A stretch of 64,000 nt of DNA from Nyssa sinensis (lineage: Eukaryota > Streptophyta > Magnoliopsida > Cornales > Nyssaceae). Shown here piece by piece: positions 11,336 through 22,595 of the stretch (positions within the stretch are counted from its first letter, which is position 1; each line of letters starts with the position of its first letter). The position numbers and the translations under genes are program-made. The notes beneath the pieces are model-generated. The model was not told the origin of the DNA and made no database searches. It saw nothing but the letters and a program-made list of their open reading frames with translations. Location of the stretch: contig CM018052.1 of NCBI GenBank assembly GCA_008638375.1, positions 8,116,006-8,180,005 on the forward strand. Direction: 5' to 3'.

Positions 11336-11663
11336 CCGAGTCAGGGATCATTTCCACCTCCAATATAGAGTCAGGGGTGGATACCTCCTCCATTTTGTTT
11401 TACTAGCCATCAGATGGGCCATTTGAGGGCTAACTATCCTTAGGGGCAGACTTCTCAAGGCTCTCAAAGACAGTAGTATTATCAGCCTATCCAGTCAACT
11501 TTGCCACAACCACAATCTCAGCCACAGTCAAGTTATAAACCACCAGCACCACGGTTTCAACCTGCACCTTCAACACAAAGTGTTAAACCTCCCGGACAGA
11601 GGGGTAGGGGTCAGCAAGGATAGAAAGGGGGTGGTAGACAAGGTCAGACCACATAGGGTCGAG

Positions 11664-12090
11664 CTTATACAGTGGTTGCACCTGAGGCATCTACTTTCAG
11701 ACCTTTAATGGTTCGAGGTACATTTTTTGTATTTAGTTCATGGGCCAGCATGCTTATAGATTTTGGTGCATCGCATTCATTTATGTCTACTATGTTTGCC
11801 ATGACATTGGGGTTAGCTATAGACCAGCTAAATCCATCATTGTATGTTAACACACCAATTGGGGCTACTGTGACACTAACGAGGATCTATAGAGATTGTT
11901 GATCTCATATTTTCTCTTGACTTCATTCTGCTTGGTATGTCTACCTTTGATGTTATATTGGGGATGGGTTGGCTATTTACTTTCTAGGCGAGTATAAATT
12001 ATTATAGGGGGAGAGTGATAGTTTATATTCTCGAGGGAGATAGTTTTTATTTCACGAGGGAATCGTGGAGATTTCCTAGTGCCACCCTTG
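11664..12090 (+). pseudogene. E1 aspartic protease remnant
   Basis: The frame at 11,672-11,900 contains MLIDFGASHSF, where a retroviral-type aspartic protease has its catalytic D-S/T-G triad. Here the middle residue is phenylalanine, so activity is unlikely. After a frame break the downstream flap-region equivalent (SFDVILGMGWL-like, about 11,940-11,975) and the YYRGRVIVYILEGD segment (about 12,000-12,040) can be recognised. The protease would mature the Gag-Pol polyprotein. A homologous fragment survives in E3 at 54,860-55,060. Confidence 0.75.
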
Positions 12091-12182
12091 TATGACTCGA
12101 GGAGTTGGGGAGGCTATAGCTACTTATTGGCTAGTTTGATAGCAGATAGAAATGGGACTACAGAGAAAGTATTACCGCAATA

Positions 12183-13560
12183 GCTAATGAGTTCCCAGAT
12201 GTCTTTCTGGATGACTTGACTAGTCTACTGCTGAGACGGGAGATAAAGTTCGTGATAGAACTTATCCCAGGCATTATGCCTATTTCCATTCCACCTTACT
12301 GCATGGCTCTAGTTGAGTTAAGGGAGTTGAAGGAGTAGTTGATTGGTTTGCAAGGTAAGGGTTTTATTTGTCTTAGTGTTTTGTTGTAGGGTGCTTCGGC
12401 ATTGTTTGTGAAGAAGAAGGATGGGACATTATGTTTGTGTATGGATTATAAGACGCTGAACCAGGCGACTATGAGAATAAGTACTCGTTATCGAGGATAG
12501 AGGACTTGTTTAATTAGCTTAGGGGTTTGAGATGTTTCTCGAAGATCGATCTTCGATCGGGGTATCATTAATTGAGAGTACGGGAGGAGGATGTGGCGAA
12601 GATAGCTTTTTGCACTTGTTATGGCCATTATGAGTTTGTAGTTATGCCATTCGGTTTAATGAATGCCCTAGCGGCATTCATGGACTTGATACATCACATC
12701 TTTAGTCCTTATTTAGATCAATTTGTCGTGATCTTTGTTGATGACATTATGATCTGCTCACCTTCTTAAGAGGAGCATGCTTTCCACTTACGAACTGTAT
12801 TACAGATTTTGAAGGAGCATCGTTTGTTTGCTAATTTCTCGAAGTGTGAGTTTTGGCTTCAAGAGATGCAGTTTCTAGGCCATGTTGTATCAAGTAGTGG
12901 GGTATTCGTGGATCCTTCTAAGATTGACTCTGTTATAAGTTGGGAGAGGCCAAAGAATGTGTTTAAGATTTGAAGTTTCTTAGGACTAGCAGGATACTAC
13001 CGTCTATTCGTAGAGGGATTTTCTCGTTTTGTCGCACCAATGACTCGTCTAACGCGTAAGGGCATTAGATTCGAGTTGAGTGATAACTGTGAGCAGTCAT
13101 TTCAAGAGCTAAAAAGGAGGCTGACTTCAACTCCTATTCTGATTATACCTAAGGGAGGTATTGGCTATACAGTCAATTGCGATGCGTTACGAGAGGGACT
13201 AGGTTGTGTATTGATGTAGAGGGATAGAGTGGTAGCTTATAGTTCTCGTCGGTTGAAGAACCATAAGTATAATTATCCTACACATGATTTAGAGTTAGCT
13301 TCCGTCATCTTTGCACTTAAGAGTTGGCGACATTATTTATACTGGGAGAGGTTTGAGGTGTTCTCAGATCACAAGAGCCCCAGACACATTTTTACGTAGA
13401 AGGACTTGAACCTTCGGCAGAGGAGATGGATGGAGTATATGGAGGACTATGACTTTGACCTTCAGTACCATCTTGGGAAGGCCAATGTCGTAGCACATGC
13501 ACTTAATAGGAGATCGAGGAACACTGTTGCTAGCATTACTATCAGAGAGTGGGAGATGAT
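12183..13560 (+). pseudogene. E1 reverse transcriptase and RNase H, decayed
   Basis: Recognisable RT blocks in order: [31 protein letters not shown] (about 12,396), [16 protein letters not shown] (about 12,620), then the catalytic FVDD within [10 protein letters not shown] (about 12,727), and [15 protein letters not shown] (12,980-13,020). RNase H follows with [20 protein letters not shown] and [12 protein letters not shown]. At least six stops interrupt it, for example TAG after DIMICSPS and TGA before [11 protein letters not shown] would copy element RNA into cDNA and RNase H would remove the template. The active-site aspartate pair is still visible, but the enzyme cannot be made. Confidence 0.88.
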
Positions 13561-13689
13561 GGGAGATATTGGCGAGTTTGACTTGGACTTTGTCGAGTTT
13601 GAGGGACACGCCACACTATTCAGTTTGTATGCATAGCCTACGCTATTGAGCAGGATTATTGAGGCACAATTATAGGAAGGGGAGGCAGA

Positions 13690-15316
13690 ACAGATTCGTA
13701 CCAAGGGCTTTAAGGGATGGAAAATTCATTCTGACCTTAGCTTGAGGTATATGGGTAGAGTCTTTGTTCCAGAGTCTCTTAGGGATGATGTTCTTCAAGA
13801 TTTCCATCATTCACGTCTAGCAGTGCACCTAGGGGGCACTAAGATTTACCATGATTTACGCCGCCAGTATTGGTGGACGGGGATAAAGAAAGATGTCGTA
13901 CAGTTTGTATCAAGATGTATCATATGCCAACAGGTTAAGGCCAAGCACCATAGACCTGGGGGTTTGTTACACCCATTGCTACTGGCCGAGTGTAAGCGGG
14001 AGTTTATTACGATGGATTTTGTGATGGGTCTTCCGAGGTCACCTAGAGGTCACGATGTAGTTTGGGTTATTGTTGACAGGTTGATGAAGTCCACATATTT
14101 CCTACCGATTAGAGTAACTGATTCAGTGGATGTTCTCAATAGGTTGTATATCTGAGAGATAGTAAAATTACATGGGATTCTTGTTTCCATTGTTTCAGAC
14201 CTAGATTCACGTTTCATTGCACGATTTTGGCAGAGTCTTCAGATAGCCTTGCGAACTCAGCTACTGTTTAGTATTACTTTTCATCCTTAGATTGACGGTC
14301 AGTTAGAGCGTATTATTCAGATACTTAAGGATATGCTTAGGGCGTGTGTTATAGATTTTAGGGGTAGTTGGGAGGATCATCTTACTCTCGTAGAGTTTGC
14401 CTACAACAACCGCTATCAATCTAGTATAAGATGGCACCTTTCGAGGCATTGTATGGAGGATTGTGTCGTTCACATATATGTTGGACCGAGATTGGGAGGA
14501 CAACTGCTGTGAGGCCTAACATAGTCCGTGAGACCATAAAGAAGATACAGATGATTCGATAGTGTCTGTTGACAACATAGAGCCTCTAGAAGAGCTATGC
14601 AGACAAGAGGCAACGACCTCTATCATTTGATGTTGGGGGACATATATTCCTTAAGGTAGCACTACGACAAGGATTGATGAGATTTGGGTGTAGCAGGAAG
14701 CTATCACCACAGTTTATAGGGCCATTTGATATCCTTGAGAGGGTTGGTGAGGTGCCCTATCAACTGGTGCTGCCGCTACAATTATCTGGGGTTCATGATG
14801 TCTTTCATGTATCGATGTTGAGGAAGTATGAGCCTGTTTGGCCACCTTCTTATACCACTTTAGGTAGGATTTTTTACCTATCCTTGGTCTATGCCTTAGG
14901 GCATTTTTAGCCTACTTTAACCATCAATTTGAACCACACCTTTAGCATTTGACTACTTTAACCATCAATTTGGTGAGTTGGTCTATCAGCTGGCGCTACC
15001 GCCACAATTATCTAGGGTTCATAATGTCTTTCATGTATCAATGTTGAGGAAGCATGAATCTGACGCTTCACATGTACTCGATTGGGTTAATTTTCAGGTG
15101 GAAGGTGATGTTTCTTATGATGAGAGGCCTATAGAGATATTGGACTCAAGGGACCCAGTTTTGCGGGGCAATACCATCCCTTTGGTTAAGGTTCTTTATA
15201 ACCATCACGAGGTCGAGGAGGCCACTTATGAGTGTGAGGCTAAGATCCGCGCTAGTTATCCAGAGTTGTTTGTCCATAGAGGTACATTTTTAAATTTTGG
15301 GATGAAATTTCTTTAA
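13690..15316 (+). pseudogene. E1 integrase with chromovirus tail, rearranged
   Basis: The zinc-binding domain (13,742-13,960) keeps the HHCC pattern: HSRLAVHLGGTK, then CIICQQVKAKHHRPGG. Catalytic-core pieces carry all three DDE positions: TMDFVMGLP (about 14,010), VSDLDSRFIARFW (about 14,195) and the glutamate of LERIIQ (about 14,305). The C-terminal segment (GPFDILERVGE, then LSGVHDVFHVSMLRKYE) ends in a chromodomain-type tail with ERPIEILDSRD and IPLVKVLYN. Uniquely, the FHVSMLRK segment occurs twice (14,737-14,834 and 14,972-15,062) around ~135 bp that match the E1 LTR. Stops at 14,153 and elsewhere inactivate it. Integrase would insert the cDNA into chromatin. Confidence 0.85.
14835..14971 (+). 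repeat. LTR-derived insert inside E1 integrase tail
   Basis: GTTTGGCCACCTTCT through ACCATCAATTT matches the E1 3' LTR at about 17,868-17,952 (CACTTTAGGTAGGATTTTT, CCTTGGTCTATGCCTTAGGG, CCTACTTTAACCATCAATTT). The match to the LTR is direct and the flanks are duplicated integrase sequence. This is best explained by template switching or gene conversion, not by transposition. Confidence 0.8.
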
Positions 15317-15327
15317 GGTGGGAGGAT
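15315..15327 (+). other. E1 polypurine tract
   Basis: AAGGTGGGAGGAT lies directly before the TGTAAAGATA start of the 3' LTR and is the plus-strand priming site of E1. Confidence 0.8.
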
Positions 15328-18126
15328 TGTAAAGATACGAAAAATTAAAGTAAATTTTTCATTTTACCAGTAAGACACAATTCATGTATTATTTATCGAA
15401 AAGGCACTATACATGCATCATTTGGACATAAGTTATGTTTAGAAGCATAATTTGAGTATTCCATAGAAGAAAAATATGCTTAGAATTTTAAAATACACGT
15501 CCTTGAGAATTTGAGCAAAATTGGATATAATGTGAAAAACGGGCCCACAAGGCCAGTCCAAGTGGGCCTGGCCGCGCTCGCCAGCAGACAAAAACTTTTT
15601 TTCTAGAAAATATAGTCTAAAATAACTTTAAGAACTTTGGTTAAATCAAAATATCAATTTGAGGCATTTTGAGACAGGCTATAGTGTAACAGGGTCCCGC
15701 GGCGCATTAGAGGCAAAAGGGTCTTTTCACCCCTTAACCCCTTTAGTATAAATAGACTACTTAAGAGCTAAAAATATCAGAACTTGGCTAAAGAAAGTGC
15801 AGAATCTCAAGTTTGGGGAGAGGCTATGAAGAAAACCTAGGTGTTTTAACTTTCTACCTTCCAAAACACATCTCTAACCTTAGAACCTCTCAAGGCTTCC
15901 TTTTAGACATTTGTTCCCCACCACAAGAGCTACAATCCTACCCATTGGTTTAGCTTTGAAGTGAGCACAACTCCCTAGGGTTGAGAAAAACCTTTCTCGG
16001 TATGATATTTTGCTAAATAAAGACTAAAGTTAGGTTTATTGGTATTTTTATAAGTTGGTTGTATGACTTACATGCTTACTTGATGTTAGAAAACCACCTA
16101 ACATATAGTTGCTTTGAAAACCTAGGGTTAGTACTTTGTGTACTTGTGTATTCTTTGAGAATTTGGTAAAGTTGTGAACATGTAACATGAATATATGTAC
16201 AATTGATTGTATTATAGCCTATATTCATTTAGAGAACGTCTTGTAGTTTGAAAGTTATGATTTGCTTAATGTATGGTCCATGATTTAAGGCACACCCCCT
16301 ATGTTTGATAAAATGCCTCATAGAAATTGCATGGTAAATTAAGGCATATTGGTATATTATGAATCTTTGGAAACATGGAGTGTGTTGAGTACTTTGGTGC
16401 TATACATCAAGAAGGTGTAGATCCTGTGGTGAACAACCCAAAATGTGGCCAAAATGAGTGGTACTTGCATGCCAACGGTAGAGGACCGTGAAGCGGGACA
16501 TGTGTTGAGCATAGAGTTGCATGTGTGTGTCATGCATATTGCCATTACATTGCATTAATGAATTGGAGGATTTATAGCTCACAAATGTTCACTTTGTACA
16601 TGCCACAACTTACCTTTATTTTTTGTTTAGCATTGTGTCAAACAAGTCGTCGCGTTTACCGTACATGAAATTATATTTTTCATATGAGACTCTTGGCACA
16701 TGAAACTTGATGAAATCTTTGAGCATGGAGGAGAAAATGGACTTTGAAGTGGTTTGGCCTAAGGGCTATATTTTGTATGTAGGGACATAAGCCCCATGAA
16801 GTTTATTTTATGTTTAAAGTTTAGACTTTGTGTAAATTATAAGCTTGATCTTATGTTGGATTGTATGAAATTGTGTATTGAATATGAATGAGAAGCATGG
16901 AGCTCCAAATAGTTACTTTATTTTTGAAATATGATTGTGGATATTGGAAATATAGAATTGTGTAAATAAATATTCTATTAGGTATTGTTGTTAGTGTTGA
17001 GGAGGATGAATGGGATGAGGAAAGAAAATGTCAATAAACAAAGGGGGCTATGGTGAAAGTTTTCAAGAATAACAACTAGGTGGAGTGAAGTGGGAGAGCA
17101 TGCCTAGATTTTCTAAGTAAGGAATGAAATGAATTAAGAGGAAAAAGAAAGATAAAGAAATGAAAATAAGGGCATAGGACGAGACTTGGGGTAAATTAGT
17201 AAAAAATTACTTAAGGTCAAAAAATAGCGAAAAAGGGGTAAAATAGTCATTTTACATGTTATAGGATCCCACACCAAGTTTGGTAATGAAATAAATTGAA
17301 ATGGGTACAAAAAAATGTCAAAATCAAGATTTTAGGCCAAGATTGGAAATTCTGGTACTGTAGCAAAATGGCTACTGAAATTATTGTAGCATGAAGGGTA
17401 AGAGGCCAATAGGCAGCTCAGCCGTGCGCATACGCGCACCCTAGGGGCTGCCCGCCCAGGCCCTATTGCCGTACACCTGCATGCCGCATGCGCTATGTGC
17501 CTAGCCACCCTTCCTCGCGCACTCGCGTGCCCCTACACCTGCCCGCACGCGCCTGCAGCCTGGCTAATTGCCATGCCATACCTAGCTGCCTTGCCACTTG
17601 CTGCCATGTCTTAACCTACCCTTGACAACCCGATTTTGGCCTTATGCAAGGTCATGTTGGCAGTTGTCTTTGACTCCATTTTGAGGGCTACATGGGCATG
17701 CCATAGGCATGTCATGATATGCCTTCCAAAGCCATTTCAAGGCCATTCACTCCCATATTAGACACCACCTTTTGGAATCTCATTTAGGCCATTTTGGCCA
17801 TTATACCAAGCCACGTTGGGCACCTTGTTGGAACACATTTTAGTCATTATTCTAGGCCATGTTTGGCCACTTTTTTAGAGCACTTTAGGTAGGATTTTTG
17901 ACCTATCCTTGGTCTATGCCTTAGGGAATTTTTACCCTACTTTAACCATCAATTTGAGCATGGAGGGGAAAATGGATTTTGAAGTGTGTTTGGCCTAAGG
18001 GTTATATTTTGTATGTAGGGGATAATCCCCATGAAGTTTATTTTATGTTTAAAGTTTAGACTTTGTGTAAGTTATAGTCAAAATTTTATATTCAATCCCC
18101 GAGTTTTGAAAATTTGGGACGTGACA
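15328..18126 (+). repeat. E1 3' LTR (2,799 bp)
   Basis: Collinear with the 5' LTR over most of its length. It keeps a TATA box (TATAAATA at 15,747-15,754). Near its end the sequence departs from the 5' copy: 17,952-18,080 repeats an internal LTR segment (16,724-16,850: GAGCATGGAGG-GAAAATGGA, TTGTATGTAGGG, TTTAAAGTTTAGACTTTGTG), then returns to the normal ATTTGGGACGTGACA end. About 225 bp of net length is missing relative to the 5' LTR. Confidence 0.88.
15747..15754 (+). promoter_or_regulatory. TATA box of E1 LTR promoter
   Basis: TATAAATA within CCTTTAGTATAAATAGACTAC. The same position in the related E3 LTR is TATAAATA at 51,420-51,427. The E1 5' LTR has lost it (AGAATAAATAG), so the copy best placed to drive element transcription is mutated. 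Confidence 0.6.
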
Positions 18127-19766
18127 AAATCTATTAAATAATATCCATATTGTATAGGAAATTCTATCAAGAAATTTTTTATTTTTTCGACAGAGAATTT
18201 GTCAAAAATCCTTTGTCCATAGAAATATGATAGAGAAATGTTTCTGTTCTGAAACAATGAAATGTTTCTGTCCTAGACAGAGAAATTTGAGAAATTCCTT
18301 CAAAAAAAAAATATTAGACGTGTTTTTAACAATGCATCAAACAATTTTTATTCCTTAAGTGATAATACTCTAACATTGATTAAAAAAAATTAATTAAAAA
18401 TAATGTCAAAAAACACATATTTTTTCAACAGAGAATTTTAGTCATAAATTCTGTCTTCAAACAAAAAAATTTGATTAATTTCTTAAATAAAAATAGTATT
18501 ATACATGTTTTTAGTAATGCATCAAACAACTTTTGCTCGTTAAGAAAGTGGTAATACTCTAACATTGATAAAACAAAAAAAAAAAAAGATAAAGAAAAGA
18601 ATAAACAACTAAAAAAAATATAGTAACAAAGAAAATTCTCTGCCAAAAAATTCTTTGTCCGAAAAAAAAATTATGAAAATTTTTTAAAGTCCAACACTTA
18701 TGGAATGTGAACAACATATATGAATTTCCTTCTTATTTTGTAGTTTGTTATATGGCATTGATTAACCTCAACATAAAAAAGAACCCCACTTGATCCAAAA
18801 ATAATATTAATATCTGTCCAAAATAAACCAGGCCGAAAAGAGAGAGTAAATTAACCATGTCATTTATTTTTGAGCAAACTAAGCACTGGGAACAGAAACA
18901 AAGAAATAATATACTTTTACATTCTCACAAATAAAATAAAATAAAAAAGAAGTGTGAACATACCAAATATATTACAAATAAAATAAAAATGAAGCCTTTT
19001 GATTGAAATAATAACAGTAAGCATTGGAGCACACATGTGCATTGAATGATTTTCAATCAAAACGCTCAAACAAGTATGAACATACAAAATATATTACAAA
19101 TTTAAAATATGAAAAAGAATAAAATAAAAGTTGGATTTTAGCAAAAAGTTCCCTTATGATTCTGGCGGGACTTTTTGGCTGGAACAAGCATGGTTTGCCT
19201 TTTGGCTCTGCTGGGACTAACTCAAGCAGATATCAATAGAAGGGGCGTTTCAATTAAGATGCTCAAAAGTCTGTATGTGATCCAGGAGGGTTCGGGAAGC
19301 CACTGCAAAGGCCCCAAATCTGCATATCCGAGAGATCCAAATTCTTTCTGCACACGTCTTCTGCCCAATTTCGTTCTCTTATTTTAGAATAAGTGAACTA
19401 GAAGGGCACCCAATCTATATATTAGGTATGTAAACTGCTCTGATCTCTTCCTATTAACCTTCTCTTGTGCGGTTGAGATCTTTTCCTCAATGTCTTCTGA
19501 TCTTCGGCCAAGATCGGTGATGGAAAAATGAACCCCCAGTCAGCTTTGAATAAGGCAATGAGAGATTGAGAGATTGAGGGAGTGTGAAGATTGACGGTGA
19601 GACAGGTGAGAAATCGCATTGTAGTGGGTAATTTAGACATTTAAAAAATTACTATATCGTCACATCAATATTATTGGACTTAAGCTCACATAATTTGATC
19701 AACATTAAAAGATTCATTTATACAGGAACACCCAACATTGACAATTGCCTATTTATGTTTTAGTTG
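18127..19766. other. Unassigned AT-rich region with a ~190-bp imperfect duplication
   Basis: Begins with the E1 right target duplication (18,127-18,131). Two similar blocks, about 18,181-18,390 and 18,421-18,580, share TTTTTCAACAGAGAATTT, GCATCAAACAA and ATAATACTCTAACATTGAT, which indicates an old direct duplication. Unrecognised open frames lie at 19,175-19,387 on plus (starting only at TTG) and 19,422-19,640 on minus (starts at an ATG). I see no supporting domain, splice structure or homologue for either. Confidence 0.4.
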
Positions 19767-20100
19767 CCTCGTCATGAGAAATTTTGGCATACAACAATTT
19801 ATCTTCATATAATTTGGCTTTGCTCCATTTGTTTCAAGACTGTTCAGATCATCATAGAGTTATTGAAGAAAACCAGATAGTTCAGATCGAAGGTTCTAAC
19901 GAACTCAAATCCAGTGACCAACTAGTAACACAACCTCGTCATGAGAAATCTTGGCATACAAAAATTTATCTTCATATAATTTGGCTTTGCTCCATCTGTT
20001 TCAAGACTGTTCAGATCACCATCAAGTTATTAAAGAAAACCAGATAATTCAGATCGAAGGTTCTAACTAACTCAAATCCAGTGATCAACTAGTAACACAA
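19767..20100. repeat. 167-bp tandem duplication (2 copies)
   Basis: 19,767-19,933 is repeated head-to-tail at 19,934-20,100. Both copies begin CCTCGTCATGAGAAAT and contain TTTGGCTTTGCTCCAT and CAAGACTGTTCAGATCA, with few differences, so the duplication looks fairly recent. The 3' end of the second copy runs into the dispersed repeat shared with 3,592-3,745. Confidence 0.85.
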
Positions 20101-20216
20101 CCGGTGTTCGTAATATAGCAAGCTTATGTACATCATAGAGATATGATGGAAACTCATTGATTCATGCCCATCATAGAAGTATAGTAGATTCTTACAAAGT
20201 GCCAAAAAATTAATAA
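20049..20216. repeat. Dispersed repeat, copy 2 (first copy at 3,592-3,745)
   Basis: Same orientation and about the same length as the copy at 3.6 kb. Copy 2 has an extra ~12 bp (CATTGATTCATG) in the middle. The Tat element inserted just after it: ATTGG (20,216-20,220) directly precedes the LTR, whereas copy 1 reads on into unrelated sequence. Confidence 0.75.
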
Positions 20217-20220
20217 TTGG

Positions 20221-20599
20221 TGTGCCCGAATGCAGCTCACAATGTGAAGTTGACATATGGCGGTCGAGTTCAAAAATATGATCTCCACATCTCATCGCTT
20301 AGTGCTAAGTTATGCATACGGAGAATTAGTTATTTAGAAATATACGGGAATTGAATCAGTCAAAAGAATTATACCAAATCTCTCTTTTCTTAGGAAGATC
20401 TCAACAACGAGATATTCATCATTTATAAAAGGGGAAAGACCTTAACCTAAAAGGATATGCTTGCTTCTAAACTTACACTCACTTGTAGTAGTCCCTCGTT
20501 CAAGCTAGTAACTTGAGCGTTAAAGGTTTCTTCATCGTACTTCCACCGGTGATCTTTTAAATTTTGGTTACCAACTAACGAAGACAGAAAACGACATCA
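20221..20599 (+). repeat. Tat element 5' LTR (379 bp)
   Basis: Starts TGTGCCCGAATG and ends GACATCA. It contains a TATA-like ATTTATAAAAGGGG (about 20,420-20,434) and AGTAACTTGAGCGTTAAAGG (about 20,507), the same class of motif as in the LTR at 2.7-3.45 kb. The right boundary is set by the PBS that follows. The left boundary is set by TG and the end of the dispersed repeat. Confidence 0.75.
20421..20431 (+). promoter_or_regulatory. TATA box of Tat 5' LTR
   Basis: ATTTATAAAAG, followed by GGGAAAGACC. It lies about 170 bp before the LTR end, in the normal place for the U3/R promoter of a short Tat LTR. Confidence 0.55.
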
Positions 20600-20603
20600 T
20601 CAA

Positions 20604-20620
20604 TTTGACACCGTCTATGG
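20604..20620 (+). other. Tat primer-binding site region
   Basis: TTTGACACCGTCTATGG lies four bases after the LTR. It resembles the TTGGCGCCGTCTGTGGG type of PBS found in plant Tat elements, with several substitutions. The tRNA partner is not assigned here. Confidence 0.65.
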
Positions 20621-20663
20621 GAACTCGACAAAGTTCTATTGCTGGAAGCCCATTAAATGTCAA

Positions 20664-21131
20664 ATGGCTCGAAACTTACGACCAAGGCAATAGAATCAGC
20701 CAACTCTGATCCTAATACCAACCCCAGCTCAAAGGAGCACTAGTGGACGCCAACCTCGTCAGACTATAGCTTATCGAAGAATAAACTCCATGGCACAGTA
20801 GATCGAGGCTCTAAACCTGACTGTGGAAAACTTGGTTCAAAGTCAACAAGCTTCAATCGCTCAAATTTAACCCATGCCTCAGCCAGTCCAGAACTAGCAG
20901 TTGCCTCAATTAGTCCAGAACCAACAGCCCTTGCATGGTCAGGACCAACAGTTGCCTCATCCAGTCTGGAACCAACAGCCTATGGTTAGGACCAACAACT
21001 GCCTCAGCCAGTTTAGAACCAGCAGCCCTTGCATGGTTAGGGATAACAACTACCTCAACCAGTTCAAAATCAATAACCTCAAAATGAACAAAACCAATAG
21101 CATGTGCCCAAGGGGCAAGGGCAACCACCTC
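20664..21131 (+). pseudogene. Tat gag N-terminal region, Gln-rich repeats, truncated
   Basis: The ATG at 20,664 opens MARNLRPRQ. About 70 codons on, the sequence enters a Gln/Pro-rich zone (20,878-21,075) of roughly four tandem units of about 51 bp, with the peptide theme QNQQPLHGQDQQLPQPV. The frame is broken by several TAG/TAA codons, mostly where CAG or CAA would be expected. The capsid core that should follow is absent. The sequence stops at the R1 LTR (TGTCACGACC at 21,132), and only the C-terminal zinc-knuckle part of gag is found again after 36,517. Confidence 0.65.
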
Positions 21132-22203
21132 TGTCACGACCCGAAACCCACCATCTGTGGATCTTGAATCGCGAACCCCAGCCCGACACTATTGCCGAAC
21201 TGGATCTCGTCTGAAACTTGAAACTGCGAAAACTTGTTATAAAATCAGTGCTACTAACATGCAATAAATATCATAACATAAATAGCGAAAGTCTCTAAAT
21301 AAAAGTTGCATGTATCTAAAATCTAGTACTCAAAATACAGAGTTTAAAAAGTCTAATACATTACATCCCCAAGACGTGGATGACATGGGAGAGCTACAAG
21401 ACTGTACTGAATATTATACATAACATTTATCTCAAAAATATGTCCACAGCTATCTAGCTAACTGCAACTGCTATAACTACTGCTCCTCTACAGCTTCCTT
21501 TCCTAAAATGTTTTAGTAAGTTTAGGATGAGCTAACTTAAGCTCAGTAAGTAATTCTCCTTTGCTCTACCATGTGTACAAGAATATAGAAAGCATTATCC
21601 ATAAAAGAACTAGGATAAATGCAATATGCTAGCCAGTTAAGAAATGTAGAACTCATCAATGAATATCAAATGGTAGGAAGCTCAAATGATAAATCAAGGA
21701 AAATCTAGCTGATAATATAATCATACTGCTACAGTCATGAGTTGTCTCAAGTATAATCATATGCACTCAATAAGAAGTTATGAAATCTCATGATCATTCA
21801 TAATAAAATAATATGATCAAGTTATGGTAATCAATAATACAGGATAATGATATCAACAAAAATGATGCACTCGTGGGGCTCGACATTCCCCTTGAGCTCG
21901 TATTCAGTTCTACGTGGGCTCTCTAAATAATACTGCTCTGTATACAATGTGACTCTACGTCCCATGCCTCATATAGCAACGTAGTTGGTGTTCCTCCTAG
22001 AACTTTGACCCGTAAGTCGTAATAAGCATCAGATGGAATTTGTGACTGAGTACAAATCCAGCACTAATAATATATCAAGATCATGCTATCTTCTACGAAG
22101 AGTATAGTGGAATCATAACTGGTTCTTGGCTACATAATATAACTATAGCTTTTCGAAGGCTATGGTTACGAGGCTGCCGTGAACATAACTGGCTGGCCCT
22201 CAC
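21132..22203 (-). mobile_element. R1 left part: minus-strand chromovirus-type LTR
   Basis: The plus-strand text opens TGTCACGACCCG, the reverse complement of the CGGGTCGTGACA end of the ~4.2-kb LTR family, so this LTR lies on the minus strand. The motif GCTCAGTAAGTAATTCTCC and GCTCTACCATG near 21,540-21,575 recurs in R2 (about 40,475-40,505). R1 is cut at 22,203 by E2 (duplicated target probably CTCAC, 22,199-22,203) and continues at 29,142-29,211 and 33,443-36,516. The three parts add up to about 4.2 kb, the length of S2 and S3. Confidence 0.75.
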
Positions 22204-22530
22204 TGTAACACCCCAATTACTTAACTGGCATGTTTTGTGTATTGAAAACTGTTTTGGGAATGAAATGTCAGGTTTAGCTAATTTAATGTCTATTTTTAAT
22301 AGTGATAAAACTCGAATTAGCTAATTATGGGAAACTCAAGAAAATAAAAACGGACATTGAACCATGGTCAATGAAAGATATTCTGAGTAGGAAGTGACAG
22401 AAAGAAACAGCACTCAAAAAGGAGTTACAGATTGAAAGTTAAGGCCAAAACAGTGAAACTAGAATTCCGCAACAACCAAACAGGGCCTTAACCAGAAAAA
22501 TATGAGAAAATGGTCACTTGGGAGGCCAAG

Positions 22531-22595
22531 GGGAATTGAACCCTTGACCTACCAAGGTAAACAATTCTGTCCCAAAAAGTTACCAACTAGGTTGT
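22531..22595 (-). other. tRNA-like A-box/B-box block in E2 LTR
   Basis: On the minus strand this reads CAACCTAGTTGGTAAC (A-box-like, about 22,580-22,595) followed about 40 bases later by AAGGGTTCAATTCCCC (B-box-like, 22,531-22,546). The spacing and order are those of a tRNA gene or tRNA-derived SINE head, but I see no acceptor stem. Equivalent blocks occur in S2, R1 and R2. Confidence 0.55.

Larger units (their letters stand above)
6979..18126 (+). mobile_element. E1: Tekay/Del-like chromovirus (Ty3/gypsy), complete but decayed
   Basis: A full LTR retrotransposon in order: 5' LTR (6979-10002), PBS, gag, protease, RT, RNase H, integrase with chromodomain-type tail, PPT, 3' LTR (15328-18126). 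Both LTRs start TGTAAAGAT and end CGTGACA. Flanking pentamers AGATC (6974-6978) and AAATC (18127-18131) match at 4 of 5 bases, as expected for an old target-site duplication. The order RT-RNase H-integrase defines Ty3/gypsy, and the integrase zinc finger and the tail after it fit the Tekay/Del chromovirus clade. Many stops and frameshifts make it non-autonomous today. E3 at 51 kb carries a related LTR family. Confidence 0.9.

Noticed and set aside
19175..19640. Possible small host gene (plus frame 19,175-19,387 or minus frame 19,422-19,640)
   Set aside because: The plus frame begins at TTG and neither shows a domain, promoter or splice structure. Too weak to call.
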